Assembly (NCBI RefSeq): GCF_001293525.1
Contig: NZ_BBYR01000054.1
Coordinates: 1-48,807 of the forward strand
DNA length: 48,807 nucleotides
Origin: Pseudideonella sakaiensis
GTDB lineage: Bacteria; Pseudomonadota; Gammaproteobacteria; Burkholderiales; Burkholderiaceae_C
Direction of reading: 5' to 3'
Made by a program: the position numbers and the translations under genes. How positions within the stretch are numbered: position 1 is the first letter of the stretch; every line of letters starts with the position of its first letter. Positions 38,523-48,434 of the stretch are shown piece by piece. The notes below the pieces were generated by a model. That model saw nothing but the letters and a program-made list of their open reading frames with translations. It did no database searches and was not told the origin of the DNA.

Positions 38523-40355
38523 ATGGACACCCGCACGTCCCCCTACCGCCTGCGCATCGAGCGCATCCGCGACGCCCTGCAGGCCGACGGTCTGGACGCC
38601 GTGGTCGTGCCCTCCAGCGACCCGCACCTGTCGGAGTACCTGCCCGAGCGCTGGCAGGGGCGCGCCTGGGCCTCGGGCTTCACCGGCTCGATGGGCACGC
38701 TGGTGGTGACGCGGGCGGGCGCCGCCGTCTTCGCCGACAGCCGCTACTGGACGCAGGCCGAGGCCGAGCTGGCCGGCACCGGGACCGAGCTGGTGCGCAT
38801 CCCGACCGGCAATGCCACCGCCCACCTGGACTGGCTGGCCGAACGGGTGCCGGCCGGCGGCACCGTCGGCGTCGACGGCCAGGTGCTCGGGCTCGCCGCC
38901 GCCGCCGCGCTGCGCGCGCGGCTGCAGGCGGCCGGCATCGCGCTGCGCACCGACGTGGACGTGATCGCCCACGCCTGGCCGGAACGGCCGGGGCTGCCGC
39001 AGGCCCCGGTCTACGAGCACCGGGCGCCGCACGCGGTGACGCCGCGCGCCGCCAAGCTCGCCCGCGTGCGCGAGGCGATGGCGCGGCACGGCGCGACCCA
39101 CCACCTGGTCTCCACCGTCGACGACATCGCGTGGCTGTTCAACCTGCGCGGCGCCGACGTGTCCTACAACCCGGTCTTCCTGGCGCATGCGCTGCTCGGG
39201 CCCGCCGGGACGCAGCTCTTCGTCGCCCCGGGCAAGGTCGATGCCGCGCTGCAGGCGGCCCTCGCGGCCGATGGCGTGCAGCTGGCCGACTATGCGGCGG
39301 CACCGGCGGCGCTCGCCGCGCTGCCGGCCGATGCGCGGGTGCTGATCGACCCGCGCCGCGTCACCCTCGGGATGCGCGAGGCGCTGCCGCCCGGCGTCGC
39401 GGTGGTCGAGGCCCTCAACCCGAGCACGCTGGCGAAAAGCCGCAAGGAGGCCGCCGAAGCGGCCCACGTGCGCGAGGCGATGGCCGAGGACGGCGCGGCG
39501 ATGTGCGCGTTCTACGCCTGGTTCGAGCAGGCGCTGGCCGACCCGGCCTGGCGCGGCCGGCTCACCGAGCTGACGATCGACGAACAGCTGAGCGCGGCCC
39601 GCGCGCGCCGGCCCGGCTACCAGGGCCCGAGCTTCGCCACCATCGCGGGCTACGCGGGCAACGGCGCGATGCCGCACTACCGCGCCACGCCCGAGTCGCA
39701 TGCGGTGATCGAGGTGCCCGACGGCGAGGGCACGCTGCTGCTGATCGATTCCGGCGGCCAGTACCTCGGCGGCACCACCGACATCACCCGGGTCTGGCCG
39801 ATCGGCCGCGTCGGCGACGCGCAGCGCCGGGACTACACCCGGGTGCTGCAGGGCACGATCGCGCTGAGCCGCACGCGCTTCCCGCGCGGCACGCTGTCGC
39901 CGATGCTGGACGCGATCGCGCGCGCACCGCTGTGGCAGGCCGGGCTGGACTACGGCCATGGCACCGGCCACGGCGTCGGCTACTTCCTGGCCGTGCACGA
40001 GGGGCCGCAGAGCATCTCGCGCGCGCTGCCCGAGCCGGCGATGGCGATGGAGCCGGGCATGATCACCAGCATCGAGCCGGGCGTCTACCGCCCCGGCCGC
40101 TGGGGGGTGCGGATCGAGAACCTGGTGCTGACCGTGCCGGTCGACACGCCCGAGGGTGGCCAGTTCGGCGACTTCCTCGGCTTCGAGACGCTGACCCTGT
40201 GCCCGATCGACACCCGCTGCATCGACCTCGCGCTGCTGCGCGACGACGAGCGCCGCTGGCTGAACGACTACCACGCGCAGGTGCGCGAGCGGCTGCAGCC
40301 CCGCGTCGACGGCGACGCACGGCGCTGGCTGCTGGAGCGCACCGAGCCGATCTGA
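38523..40355 (+). CDS. Xaa-Pro aminopeptidase (aminopeptidase P, M24B)
   Basis: A 610-residue cytosolic metallopeptidase releasing N-terminal residues next to proline. Two creatinase-like N-terminal domains (about 10-310) precede the pita-bread catalytic domain. Metal ligands are seen in LLLIDSGGQYLGGTTDITR-type order: Asp in LIDSGGQY, Asp in GTTDITR, His in HGTGHGVGYFLAVHE, Glu in SIEPGVY and Glu in RIENLVL. Length matches the three-domain eukaryotic-like/bacterial form (about 600) rather than E. coli PepP (441). The ATG at 38523 follows GAGGA. It appears monocistronic, ending near a small hairpin. Confidence 0.92.
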   Translation: MDTRTSPYRLRIERIRDALQADGLDAVVVPSSDPHLSEYLPERWQGRAWASGFTGSMGTLVVTRAGAAVFADSRYWTQAEAELAGTGTELVRIPTGNATAHLDWLAERVPAGGTVGVDGQVLGLAAAAALRARLQAAGIALRTDVDVIAHAWPERPGLPQAPVYEHRAPHAVTPRAAKLARVREAMARHGATHHLVSTVDDIAWLFNLRGADVSYNPVFLAHALLGPAGTQLFVAPGKVDAALQAALAADGVQLADYAAAPAALAALPADARVLIDPRRVTLGMREALPPGVAVVEALNPSTLAKSRKEAAEAAHVREAMAEDGAAMCAFYAWFEQALADPAWRGRLTELTIDEQLSAARARRPGYQGPSFATIAGYAGNGAMPHYRATPESHAVIEVPDGEGTLLLIDSGGQYLGGTTDITRVWPIGRVGDAQRRDYTRVLQGTIALSRTRFPRGTLSPMLDAIARAPLWQAGLDYGHGTGHGVGYFLAVHEGPQSISRALPEPAMAMEPGMITSIEPGVYRPGRWGVRIENLVLTVPVDTPEGGQFGDFLGFETLTLCPIDTRCIDLALLRDDERRWLNDYHAQVRERLQPRVDGDARRWLLERTEPI

Positions 40356-40394
40356 CGGCGCGCGGCAAGCGGTGCGCCACGGGCCGCCAGGGCC

Positions 40395-40413
40395 CGACGA
40401 AGCGGCTTCGTCG
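40395..40413 (+). terminator. Short hairpin after aminopeptidase P
   Basis: CGACGAAG (40395-40402) and CTTCGTCG (40406-40413) form an exact 8-bp stem with a CGG loop, 40 bases after the stop codon. There is no T-run. Two more CTTCGTCG copies follow at 40426 and 40507, so it may belong to a repeat family instead. Confidence 0.4.
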
Positions 40414-40440
40414 CCGCCATGGGCGCTTCGTCGGCGCCCG

Positions 40441-40567
40441 GCATCGACACCAAGCGACGGGCGCCGCCCGTCGCGCCGTCCTGCAGCCCGGACCGTGCAG
40501 CCGCCGCTTCGTCGCAGCGGGCTGTCGCCACGCGGCGGCGCGGCCTACAGTGCCGGGCATCGACACC
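40441..40567. repeat. Direct repeat GCATCGACACC flanking the small-gene promoter
   Basis: GCATCGACACC occurs at 40441-40451 and 40557-40567, each preceded by CCSGG, so about 14 of 15 bases agree. The second copy lies just after a TACAGT -10-like hexamer (40546-40551) in the leader of the small exported protein gene. Confidence 0.45.
40546..40551 (+). promoter_or_regulatory. Candidate -10 box (TACAGT) of small exported protein gene
   Basis: TACAGT sits 43 bases before the ATG at 40595, preceded by a CTGTCG hexamer 18 bases upstream. The same CTACAGTG octamer occurs at 41713-41720 before the second small gene of this type. Confidence 0.35.
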
Positions 40568-40594
40568 CGTCGCCCGCCCCGAACGAGCCCCGCC

Positions 40595-40795
40595 ATGATC
40601 AGCCGCCGCAGTGCCTCCGCCCTCGTGTTCGCGAGCCTCGCGACCCTGTCGGTCACCGTGGCGGCCGACGCCCGCATCGCGGCCACCACCGCCGCGGCCC
40701 GACCGGCCACGCCGGCCGCCGTGCCGATGCCCGTCTTCGAGCTGCCGCGCGTCGTCGTGACGGGCCGGCCCCGCCCGCAGAGCGCGGCCCACTGA
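40595..40795 (+). CDS. Small exported protein with LPRVVVTGR motif, A
   Basis: A 66-residue protein. Residues 1-24 (ISRRSASALVFASLATLSVT) form a signal peptide with likely cleavage near VAADA. The short mature part is Ala/Pro-rich and ends in FELPRVVVTGRPRPQSAAH. The motif LPRVxVTGR recurs in the unrelated-looking small protein at 41768-41977. Function unknown. The motif loosely resembles TonB-box peptides (xxVVVTxxR) at the N-termini of outer-membrane receptors, though here it is C-terminal. A strong hairpin follows at 40931. Confidence 0.7.
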   Translation: MISRRSASALVFASLATLSVTVAADARIAATTAAARPATPAAVPMPVFELPRVVVTGRPRPQSAAH

Positions 40796-41116
40796 ACCTC
40801 CAGCAGGGAACCTCCGTCGCCGCGCGGTCTCCCACACCGCAGCGACCCAGGGGCCCCTCACCGAGTTCGGCGGTTCAACCCCCCGCCGATCACCTGCCGT
40901 GGGCGTCGACGCCCGCGGCGGGTTCCTCCGGGCGCCCGGGGATCACCGACCGATCCCCGGGCGCCGTTTCCTGCGCGCCCACGGCCGGCCCACGGCCGCT
41001 TCTCCGACAGCCCCCGGTCCCGGCGTCCGGCAGACGCAGGCGGCGATCGCGTCGAGCATGGAACCTCCTGGCGCCTGGCGCAGCCCGCGCCGCCGGCGTC
41101 GATGCAAGGAGTTCGC
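40796..41116. other. Intergenic region with one strong hairpin
   Basis: No plausible coding frame is seen in these 321 bases. The only structure is the 14-bp stem-loop listed separately at 40931-40965, and an AAGGAG ribosome-binding site at 41106-41111 for the next gene. Confidence 0.5.
40931..40965 (+). terminator. Hairpin terminator with weak T tract
   Basis: GGCGCCCGGGGATC (40931-40944) pairs perfectly with GATCCCCGGGCGCC (40952-40965) over 14 bp with a 7-base loop, followed by GTTTCC. The stability and position suit termination of the small gene upstream. Confidence 0.65.
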
Positions 41117-41593
41117 ATGGACAGCAACAAGGAGCAACGCCCCGAGGCCTTCGGGGTCTACAAGCCGGTCGGTCACGTCGTGATCGCCTACGAGGACGAG
41201 GCGCGCCTGGAGCGCGCGGCGGGCGTGCTGTCGCGGCTGGGGTTCGAGCCGCGCGACCTGGAACGCGTCTCGCCCGAGCGGATGAGAGCGCAGGCCGATG
41301 CCGACGTCGCGAACGCGACGCCGCTGTCCTCGCTCGGACAGGAGCTGAACCTGGTGAAGGCGCACCGCGAGCTCGCGGCGCGCGGGTGCCACTTCCTGAT
41401 CGTGGACGCGCCCGACGACACGCGGCTGGACCGGGTCCGCGAGGCGCTGCAGGCCGAGCCGGCCGTGGTCGCGCAGCGCTATGGCCGCTTCATCATCGAG
41501 GAGCTGGAGACCACCGAGGGCCCGCAGGTCTTCGAATCGCCGGCCCGCGGGCTGGACGTCGAGAGCGCCCAGAACGAGGCGCCGCCGAACTGA
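41117..41593 (+). CDS. Conserved hypothetical protein
   Basis: A 158-residue soluble protein starting at ATG 41117 with AAGGAG six bases upstream. It opens KEQRPEAFGVYKPVGHVVIA, has a helical segment resembling a ferredoxin-like alpha-beta fold (ARLERAAGVLSRLGFEPRDL), then SPERMRAQADADVANATPLS and LGQELNLVKAHRELAARGCH. It ends with QRYGRFIIEELETTEGPQ. I have the impression of a family conserved in Burkholderiales but know no function. There is no signal peptide, metal motif or known domain. It is flanked by the two small exported protein genes. Confidence 0.7.
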   Translation: MDSNKEQRPEAFGVYKPVGHVVIAYEDEARLERAAGVLSRLGFEPRDLERVSPERMRAQADADVANATPLSSLGQELNLVKAHRELAARGCHFLIVDAPDDTRLDRVREALQAEPAVVAQRYGRFIIEELETTEGPQVFESPARGLDVESAQNEAPPN

Positions 41594-41713
41594 AGCCGGC
41601 CGGGCCCGTCGTGCGACGGCCCGGCTGGCGCCCGGCTCGTCGCGCGTCGGCGCAGCCCGTCGCGCAGCGCCGCAGTCGATCGCAAGCCGGTCGCTCCGCG
41701 GCGGCGGTCTTCC

Positions 41714-41719
41714 TACAGT
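41714..41719 (+). promoter_or_regulatory. Candidate -10 box (TACAGT) of second small exported protein gene
   Basis: TACAGT within CTACAGTG lies 48 bases before the ATG at 41768, in the same context as the hexamer at 40546. No convincing -35 box accompanies it. Confidence 0.35.
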
Positions 41720-41767
41720 GGCGTCCATGCCGTGAGGTGCACGGCACGACGACCCGAGGAGCCCGCC

Positions 41768-41977
41768 ATGATCGACCGCCTGTTTTCCCTTGCGCTGCTG
41801 CTGTGCGTGCTGGCTGGTGGCACGGCCGCGATCGGTGCCGAGCTGTTCGCCCGCGCCGAACCGGCGCCCACCGTGGTGCAGCTGCCGCGCGTGCTGGTGA
41901 CCGGCCGCGCGACGCCGACGATCGATGCCGCGCGCCTGGCGCGCGACGACTCGCCGGATGCACCGCAGGCGCGCTGA
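41768..41977 (+). CDS. Small exported protein with LPRVLVTGR motif, B
   Basis: A 69-residue protein with an N-terminal hydrophobic helix (DRLFSLALLLCVLAGGTAAI) that is either a signal peptide or anchor. The mature part contains PTVVQLPRVLVTGRATP, sharing the LPRVxVTGR motif with the protein at 40595-40795, followed by an acidic/Ala-rich end. GAGGAG precedes the ATG. The two genes share the CTACAGTG promoter octamer, suggesting paralogues or members of one regulon. Confidence 0.72.
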   Translation: MIDRLFSLALLLCVLAGGTAAIGAELFARAEPAPTVVQLPRVLVTGRATPTIDAARLARDDSPDAPQAR

Positions 41978-42061
41978 GCGCCGCGCCAGCGCCGTCGGCG
42001 GGCGCCGCGCGCCTGCCGTCCCCGACGCGCCTGCGCTGCGCGTCCGCCGGCCGGACCCGCG

Positions 42062-44776
42062 TCAGCTGCGGGTCATCGAGGCCTTCAGCGCCTCGCTCAG
42101 CGCCGCCAGGCTGTCCTTCACGTGGGCCCGCGCCTCGACCGACAGGCGGCCGCGGCCCGCGGCCCGCTGCAGCTCCTGCTGCAGCTCCAGCGCCGACATG
42201 CGCACCAGGCTGACCGCATCCGGCGGCAGCGTCGGCGAGCCCCGGACCAGCAGCGCCTGCACCCGCTTCAGGTGCTCGCGCTGCAGGTTGCGGCGCAGCC
42301 GGTCGATGTCCGAGCCCGTCTTCAGCTCGCTCCAGACCGCATCCTGCAGCGTGGCATACACCTCCGGCAGCGAGATCGCGTTGCGGCGCTTCGCCTCCGG
42401 CAGGTACATCGGCAGGTCGAGCAGGCGCTGCGCCGTGCCGGCGCTCATCAGCCGGTCGAGCGCGGTGGTCTGCACCGCCAGCACGGCGGACGGCACGCTC
42501 ACCGGCCCGCCGCGCTCCCACTCGTTGTAGTCCGGCGCCAGGCTGGCGATGAACTCGGGCTTGAAGCGGAAGCTGTCGGCCGTGAACAGGCCCTTGGCCA
42601 GGAACTGCAGCGCCTCGCGCTGGCGCGCCGGCTCGACCGGCAGCCAGGCCGGGCGCGCCGTCGGCCCCGGCACGTCGCGCGTGCTGTACATGCCGCCGAC
42701 GTACTTGCCGACCAGCTCGGCGGCGCGGCCGAGCTGGCGGAAGCCGCTGAGCAGCACGCGCCGCTGGCGCTGCGTGTCGTCGCCGGACTGCGGCTTGCGG
42801 TCCTGCGCACGCTGCCAGACCTCCTGCGACAGCTGCAGGCGCTTCTTGTAGTAGGCCAGCGGATCGTCGCCCAGGTCGAAGCGGTTGACCAGCGGGTCGA
42901 TGCCGTCGTTGCCCGGGATGCCGCCGGCATCGGCATCGTCGGCATAGGCCAGCAGCGGCTCGGTGCTGCGCGACGCGATGCGCTGCAGCTCGGCCTCCTC
43001 CTGGTCGGCCGGGATCGGCTTGTAGGCGTACTCGATCGCCCAGTAGTCGTAGGGCCCGATCGTGGTGTTCGCGAGGCTGGCCTGGCGCTCGCCGGCAGCG
43101 GCCAGGTTGATCGCGTTGTAGTCCATCACCGAGCCGGAGATGCCGCGCGCCTCGGTGAAGGCCTTGTCGCGCAGCTGCTCGCGCGTGACCACGGTGGAGC
43201 CGCGGAAGTTGTGCTTCAGGCCGAGCGTGTGGCCCACCTCGTGCATGATCGTGTCCTTGATGACCGCCTGCACGTAGGCCTCGGCCTCGGGGCCGTCCGG
43301 CGCGATCTCGCCGCGCGCCTCCAGCAGCTCCAGCGCGAAGTCCATCTCGGCGGCCGCCTCGGCCATGTAGGTGCACTGCTCGGCGCCGCGCTTGCTCCAC
43401 AGCGCAGGCAGCGCCGGGCGGGCCGCGAAGGCCGGCAGGCTGCCGGTGCCGTCCTCGACGATGAAGCGGCGCGAGCCGCGCCCGAAGACGTCGCTCATGC
43501 CGATGTCGGCATCGAAGATCTCGCCGGTGCGCGGGTCGGAATGGCTGGGGCCGATCGCGAAGCCGACGTCGGCGCCGACGAACCAGCGGATCGACGCATG
43601 CCGGCCGTCCATGTTGTCCCAGTCGGCATCGTCGGGCTGCTGCTTCGCGACCACCGCGCCCTTGAAGCCGATCTTCTCGAAGGCTTTGTTCCACTCCAGC
43701 ACGCCGGCCTCGACCGACTTGCGGTAGGCGGGCGGAATGTTCTTGTCGAGCCAGAACACGATCGGCTGCTTCGGCTCCGACAGCGCGGCCGCCGGGTCCT
43801 TCTTCTCGAGGCGCCAGCGCGTCACCAGGTGCTGGCGCGGGTTGGGCTTCAGGTCGTCGCTGAGGTCGGTGACGACGTCGAAGAAGTGGCCGAGCCGCGG
43901 GTCGGTGCGGCGGGCGGCCATCGGCGTCTCGGCCGGCTTCACGAAGTTGTAGACGTAGGTGACGAAGAGGCTGCGCGGGTCCGGCGTGGTCTTCGGCGGC
44001 GGCGGCGTGGGCACCGGCGACGGCGTGAGCGGCGGCGCGGGGATGCGCGGAACGCCGTAGTGGATGTTGGCCGACAGCGTGGTCAGGTCGTCGGCGACGC
44101 GCACCTTCTCGAAGTAGGAGTTGCCGCGGTCCAGCGCCATCGGCATCCGGAACGCGCGCTCGATCGCGGTCGAGTAGCCCGGGATGTCGCTCAGCAGGAA
44201 GCCGGCGTCGACCAGCACCGCCTTGCTGTCCTTCTGCGGGCCGCTGACGATGGTCGTCGCGCCGAGCAGGCTGGGCGAGAAGGCCTGGTCGACGGTGGCC
44301 TTCATCGCGGCGCCGCTGGCCACGAAGTTCGTGTTCAGCGCCACCAGCTGCACCTGGGTCGCACCGACCTTGCGGAAGCTGGCGAGCCAGGACGGGCCCA
44401 TCTGGCTGCCGTAGAGGCCGCGCTCGCCGACCGAGCGGGCGATGTTCACCGACACCAGCACCGGCCGGTCGAACTGCTCGGGCGCCAGTTCCAGCCAGAC
44501 CTTCTCGTCCTTGCGCCAGACCGGCAGGTAGCCGGCGCTGCGCGTCGCGCCCTTGATCACCTCGTCGAAGGGCCGCGGCGCGCCCGGTTCGGGACGGGCC
44601 GCGGCCGAACCGCCAGCGGCACCGGCGCCGGCGCCGCTGGCGGCGGCGGCCGGTGCTGCGGCGGCGGTGCCCGGGGCGGCGCCGGGCCGGAGGTTGGCAC
44701 AGCCGGTGGCCGCGGCGGCGGCGACGAGGGTGAGGGTGAACGAGCGCAGGCGGCGCGCGGTCGGGCTGGACGTCAT
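42062..44776 (-). CDS. Large zinc metalloprotease lipoprotein (DUF5117/DUF4953 type)
   Basis: A 904-residue exported zincin. The N-terminus has a lipobox (AAATGCANL, Cys26), so it is probably an outer-membrane or periplasmic lipoprotein. A Pro/Ala linker leads to the DUF5117-like part (EVWLELAPEQ-type KVWLELAPEQFDRPVLVSVN). The extended zinc motif HEVGHTLGLKH runs from 512 to 522, with His512, His516 and His522 as ligands and Glu513 as base. RGISGSVMDYNAIN supplies the Met-turn (SVMDY) expected of metzincins. The family is usual in proteobacteria and Bacteroidetes with unknown natural substrate. An ettA terminator lies just ahead of its start. Confidence 0.9.
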   Translation of the reverse strand: MTSSPTARRLRSFTLTLVAAAAATGCANLRPGAAPGTAAAAPAAAASGAGAGAAGGSAAARPEPGAPRPFDEVIKGATRSAGYLPVWRKDEKVWLELAPEQFDRPVLVSVNIARSVGERGLYGSQMGPSWLASFRKVGATQVQLVALNTNFVASGAAMKATVDQAFSPSLLGATTIVSGPQKDSKAVLVDAGFLLSDIPGYSTAIERAFRMPMALDRGNSYFEKVRVADDLTTLSANIHYGVPRIPAPPLTPSPVPTPPPPKTTPDPRSLFVTYVYNFVKPAETPMAARRTDPRLGHFFDVVTDLSDDLKPNPRQHLVTRWRLEKKDPAAALSEPKQPIVFWLDKNIPPAYRKSVEAGVLEWNKAFEKIGFKGAVVAKQQPDDADWDNMDGRHASIRWFVGADVGFAIGPSHSDPRTGEIFDADIGMSDVFGRGSRRFIVEDGTGSLPAFAARPALPALWSKRGAEQCTYMAEAAAEMDFALELLEARGEIAPDGPEAEAYVQAVIKDTIMHEVGHTLGLKHNFRGSTVVTREQLRDKAFTEARGISGSVMDYNAINLAAAGERQASLANTTIGPYDYWAIEYAYKPIPADQEEAELQRIASRSTEPLLAYADDADAGGIPGNDGIDPLVNRFDLGDDPLAYYKKRLQLSQEVWQRAQDRKPQSGDDTQRQRRVLLSGFRQLGRAAELVGKYVGGMYSTRDVPGPTARPAWLPVEPARQREALQFLAKGLFTADSFRFKPEFIASLAPDYNEWERGGPVSVPSAVLAVQTTALDRLMSAGTAQRLLDLPMYLPEAKRRNAISLPEVYATLQDAVWSELKTGSDIDRLRRNLQREHLKRVQALLVRGSPTLPPDAVSLVRMSALELQQELQRAAGRGRLSVEARAHVKDSLAALSEALKASMTRS

Positions 44777-44796
44777 CGACGGATTCCGTGGACGGG

Positions 44797-44827
44797 AAAA
44801 GAAACAGCCGGGCGGATCACGCCCGGC
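44797..44827 (-). terminator. Terminator of ettA, 21 bases upstream of the metalloprotease start
   Basis: Read on the minus strand, GCCGGGC pairs with GCCCGGC around a 7-base loop and is followed by TGTTTCTTTT (44797-44806). A separate GCCTGGATCCAGGC palindrome lies at about 44841-44854. Both fall between ettA and the metalloprotease gene that reads the same way. Confidence 0.7.
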
Positions 44828-44918
44828 CGACGGCAAGACGCCTGGATCCAGGCGCAAAAGGTGCAACGCGCGATTTCAGCCGATGACCCGGCACAGCGCA
44901 AGGGCTTGCGACGAACGC

Positions 44919-46583
<1,665 letters not shown>

Positions 46584-46615
46584 GGGTCTCGTGAGGCTGG
46601 GGGGAAGAGTCCGCG

Positions 46616-46621
46616 ATTATC
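46616..46621 (-). promoter_or_regulatory. -10-like GATAAT upstream of ettA
   Basis: On the minus strand GATAAT lies 32 bases before the ettA ATG in otherwise GC-only sequence. No matching -35 is visible in the GC-rich DNA before it. Confidence 0.4.
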
Positions 46622-46762
46622 CCGCGCGCGGCGCGGCGCCGGCCCCGCCGCCGCGCCGGCACCCGCGCCGGCGGCACGGCCAGCCACGGCCGGCGCGCGC
46701 CAAGACCCTGCGCGACGCCCGACTGCACGGCCGGCGCCGCCTGCCCCGCGGGGGGTGCCGGT

Positions 46763-46768
46763 TAGAAT
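46763..46768 (+). promoter_or_regulatory. -10 box (TAGAAT) of the rhlE-type gene
   Basis: TAGAAT, close to the sigma-70 consensus, is followed by CGCGCCACCA; transcription would start around 46775. It lies 143 bases before the ATG, giving a leader of about 137 nt that contains the terminator at 46818-46844. Confidence 0.6.
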
Positions 46769-46776
46769 CGCGCCAC

Positions 46777-46844
46777 CAACGCAGCCCAGTCCTGGCGTTG
46801 CGGTCATCTCCGACACCGGCGCCCCCTCGGGCGCCTCGTTTTTT
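46777..46844 (+). ncRNA. Putative attenuator in the rhlE leader
   Basis: The leader has a first stem CAACGC (46777-46782) with GCGTTG (46795-46800) and then a complete intrinsic terminator: GGCGCCC (46818-46824), loop CCTC, GGGCGCC (46829-46835), then TCG and six T (46839-46844). It lies between the promoter and the rhlE start and reads the same way, so it would cut most transcripts at about 70 nt unless antitermination occurs. No leader peptide with an ATG is seen. It may instead be a small RNA in its own right. Confidence 0.6.
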
Positions 46845-46911
46845 CGATGGGCCTGCGACTGGCGCCGACGCGACGCGCGGCGACGGGCCGATTCCCCTGG
46901 TTCCCTTCCCG

Positions 46912-48312
46912 ATGTCTTTCGACACCCTCGGCCTCGCCGAGCCCCTGCTGCGTGCGGTGCACGAACAGGGCTACACCACGCCGACGCCGATCCAGGCGCA
47001 GGCCATTCCCCTCGTGCTCACCGGCGGCGACCTGCTCGGCGGCGCCCAGACCGGCACCGGCAAGACCGCCGGCTTCGTGCTGCCGATGCTGCAGCGCCTG
47101 ATGGCCGCCCAGCCCGCGCCGCGGCCGCGCGGCAGCACCGCGGTGCGCGCACTGATCCTCACGCCGACCCGCGAGCTGGCCGCCCAGGTCGAGGAAAGCG
47201 TGCGCAACTACGGCAAGTACGCCCGCCTGAGCAGCATGGTCATGTTCGGCGGCGTCGGCATGCAGCCGCAGGTCGACCGCCTGAAGCGCGGCGTCGACAT
47301 CCTCGTCGCCACCCCCGGCCGCCTGCTCGACCACCATGGCCAGGGCACGGTCGACCTCAGCCGCATCGAGATCTTCGTGCTGGACGAGGCCGACCGCATG
47401 CTCGACATGGGCTTCATCCACGACATCCGCAAGGTCCTCGCGATCGTGCCGAAGCAGAAGCAGAGCCTGCTGTTCAGCGCGACCTTCAGCGACGAGATCA
47501 AGGCGCTGGCGGAGCGGCTGCTGAACAAGCCGGCGCTGGTCGAGGTGGCGCGGCGCAACCAGGCCAACGACGCGATCGCGCAGAAGGTGCACCCGGTCGG
47601 CCGTGAGCTGAAGAAGGACCTGCTGGTCCACCTGATCCGCTCGCAGGACTGGCGCCAGGTGCTGGTCTTCACGCGCATGAAGCACGGCGCCAACCGGCTC
47701 GTCGAGCACCTGCTGAAGGAGGGCATCAGCGCGATGGCCATCCACGGCAACAAGAGCCAGACCGCACGCACCAAGGCGCTGGGCGACTTCAAGAGCGGCG
47801 CGCTGCGGGTGCTGGTGGCCACCGACATCGCGGCCCGCGGCATCGACATCGACCAGCTGCCGCACGTCGTCAACTACGAGCTGCCGAACGTGCCGGAGGA
47901 CTACGTGCACCGCATCGGCCGCACCGGCCGCGCCGGCGCCGAGGGCGAGGCGGTGTCGCTGGTCTGCGTGGACGAGAACGGCTTCCTGCGCGACATCGAG
48001 AAGCTGATCAAGCGCGAGATCCCGAAGGAAGTCATCCCCGGCTTCGAGCCGCACCCGAGCGAACGGCCGGAGCCGATCGTGCTCGGCCGCATGGTGATCG
48101 GCGAAGGCGCCGGCCGCGGCGGGCGTGGCCGTCCGGCGCCGGGCGGCGCCGGCGGGCGCGATGCCGGCCGGGCCGGCGGCGGTCGCGACGGCGGGCGCCC
48201 GGGCGGCGGCCGCTCCGGCGGGCCGGCGCGCGCGGCGGGTGCGCCGTCGCCGGGCCGCGGCGCGGCCGGCGGCGGCCGGCCGCCCGGCGCGCGGCGCGAC
48301 GGCTCGCGCTGA
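46912..48312 (+). CDS. rhlE: DEAD-box RNA helicase, RhlE type
   Basis: A 466-residue ATP-dependent RNA helicase acting in ribosome assembly, RNA decay and cold adaptation. Motifs in order: Q motif GYTTPTPIQ (about 21-29), Walker [23 protein letters not shown] with RMLDMGF, SAT, then in RecA domain 2 [21 protein letters not shown] and HRIGRTGR. The last 70 residues are Gly/Arg/Pro-rich (RGG-like), an RNA-binding tail. FxxLGL before the Q motif ([11 protein letters not shown]) and the [10 protein letters not shown] sequence fit RhlE rather than DeaD or SrmB. The ATG at 46912 starts MSFDTLGL, the family norm. Confidence 0.93.
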   Translation: MSFDTLGLAEPLLRAVHEQGYTTPTPIQAQAIPLVLTGGDLLGGAQTGTGKTAGFVLPMLQRLMAAQPAPRPRGSTAVRALILTPTRELAAQVEESVRNYGKYARLSSMVMFGGVGMQPQVDRLKRGVDILVATPGRLLDHHGQGTVDLSRIEIFVLDEADRMLDMGFIHDIRKVLAIVPKQKQSLLFSATFSDEIKALAERLLNKPALVEVARRNQANDAIAQKVHPVGRELKKDLLVHLIRSQDWRQVLVFTRMKHGANRLVEHLLKEGISAMAIHGNKSQTARTKALGDFKSGALRVLVATDIAARGIDIDQLPHVVNYELPNVPEDYVHRIGRTGRAGAEGEAVSLVCVDENGFLRDIEKLIKREIPKEVIPGFEPHPSERPEPIVLGRMVIGEGAGRGGRGRPAPGGAGGRDAGRAGGGRDGGRPGGGRSGGPARAAGAPSPGRGAAGGGRPPGARRDGSR

Positions 48313-48351
48313 AGCAGCTCGGCGCGTCGGCGCCCGATGCCCACCATGCAG

Positions 48352-48386
48352 AACGGCCCGCCCGGGCATGGCCGGGGCGGGCCGTT
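48352..48386. terminator. Bidirectional terminator between rhlE and the small exported gene
   Basis: AACGGCCCGCCC (48352-48363) and GGGCGGGCCGTT (48375-48386) form an exact 12-bp stem with an 11-base loop. Short AA/TT ends on both sides fit a hairpin shared by two convergent genes; no long T-run is present. Confidence 0.7.
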
Positions 48387-48434
48387 CGACGTCGAGCGGG
48401 GCCGGCAGCGCCGGCGGGGGTCAGCGGGTCTGGA

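Noticed and set aside
36207-40274. A minus-strand open frame of 1355 codons opposite the transpeptidase, TAXI and aminopeptidase genes
   Set aside because: It spans three well-supported plus-strand genes and has no domain, start site or plausible composition.
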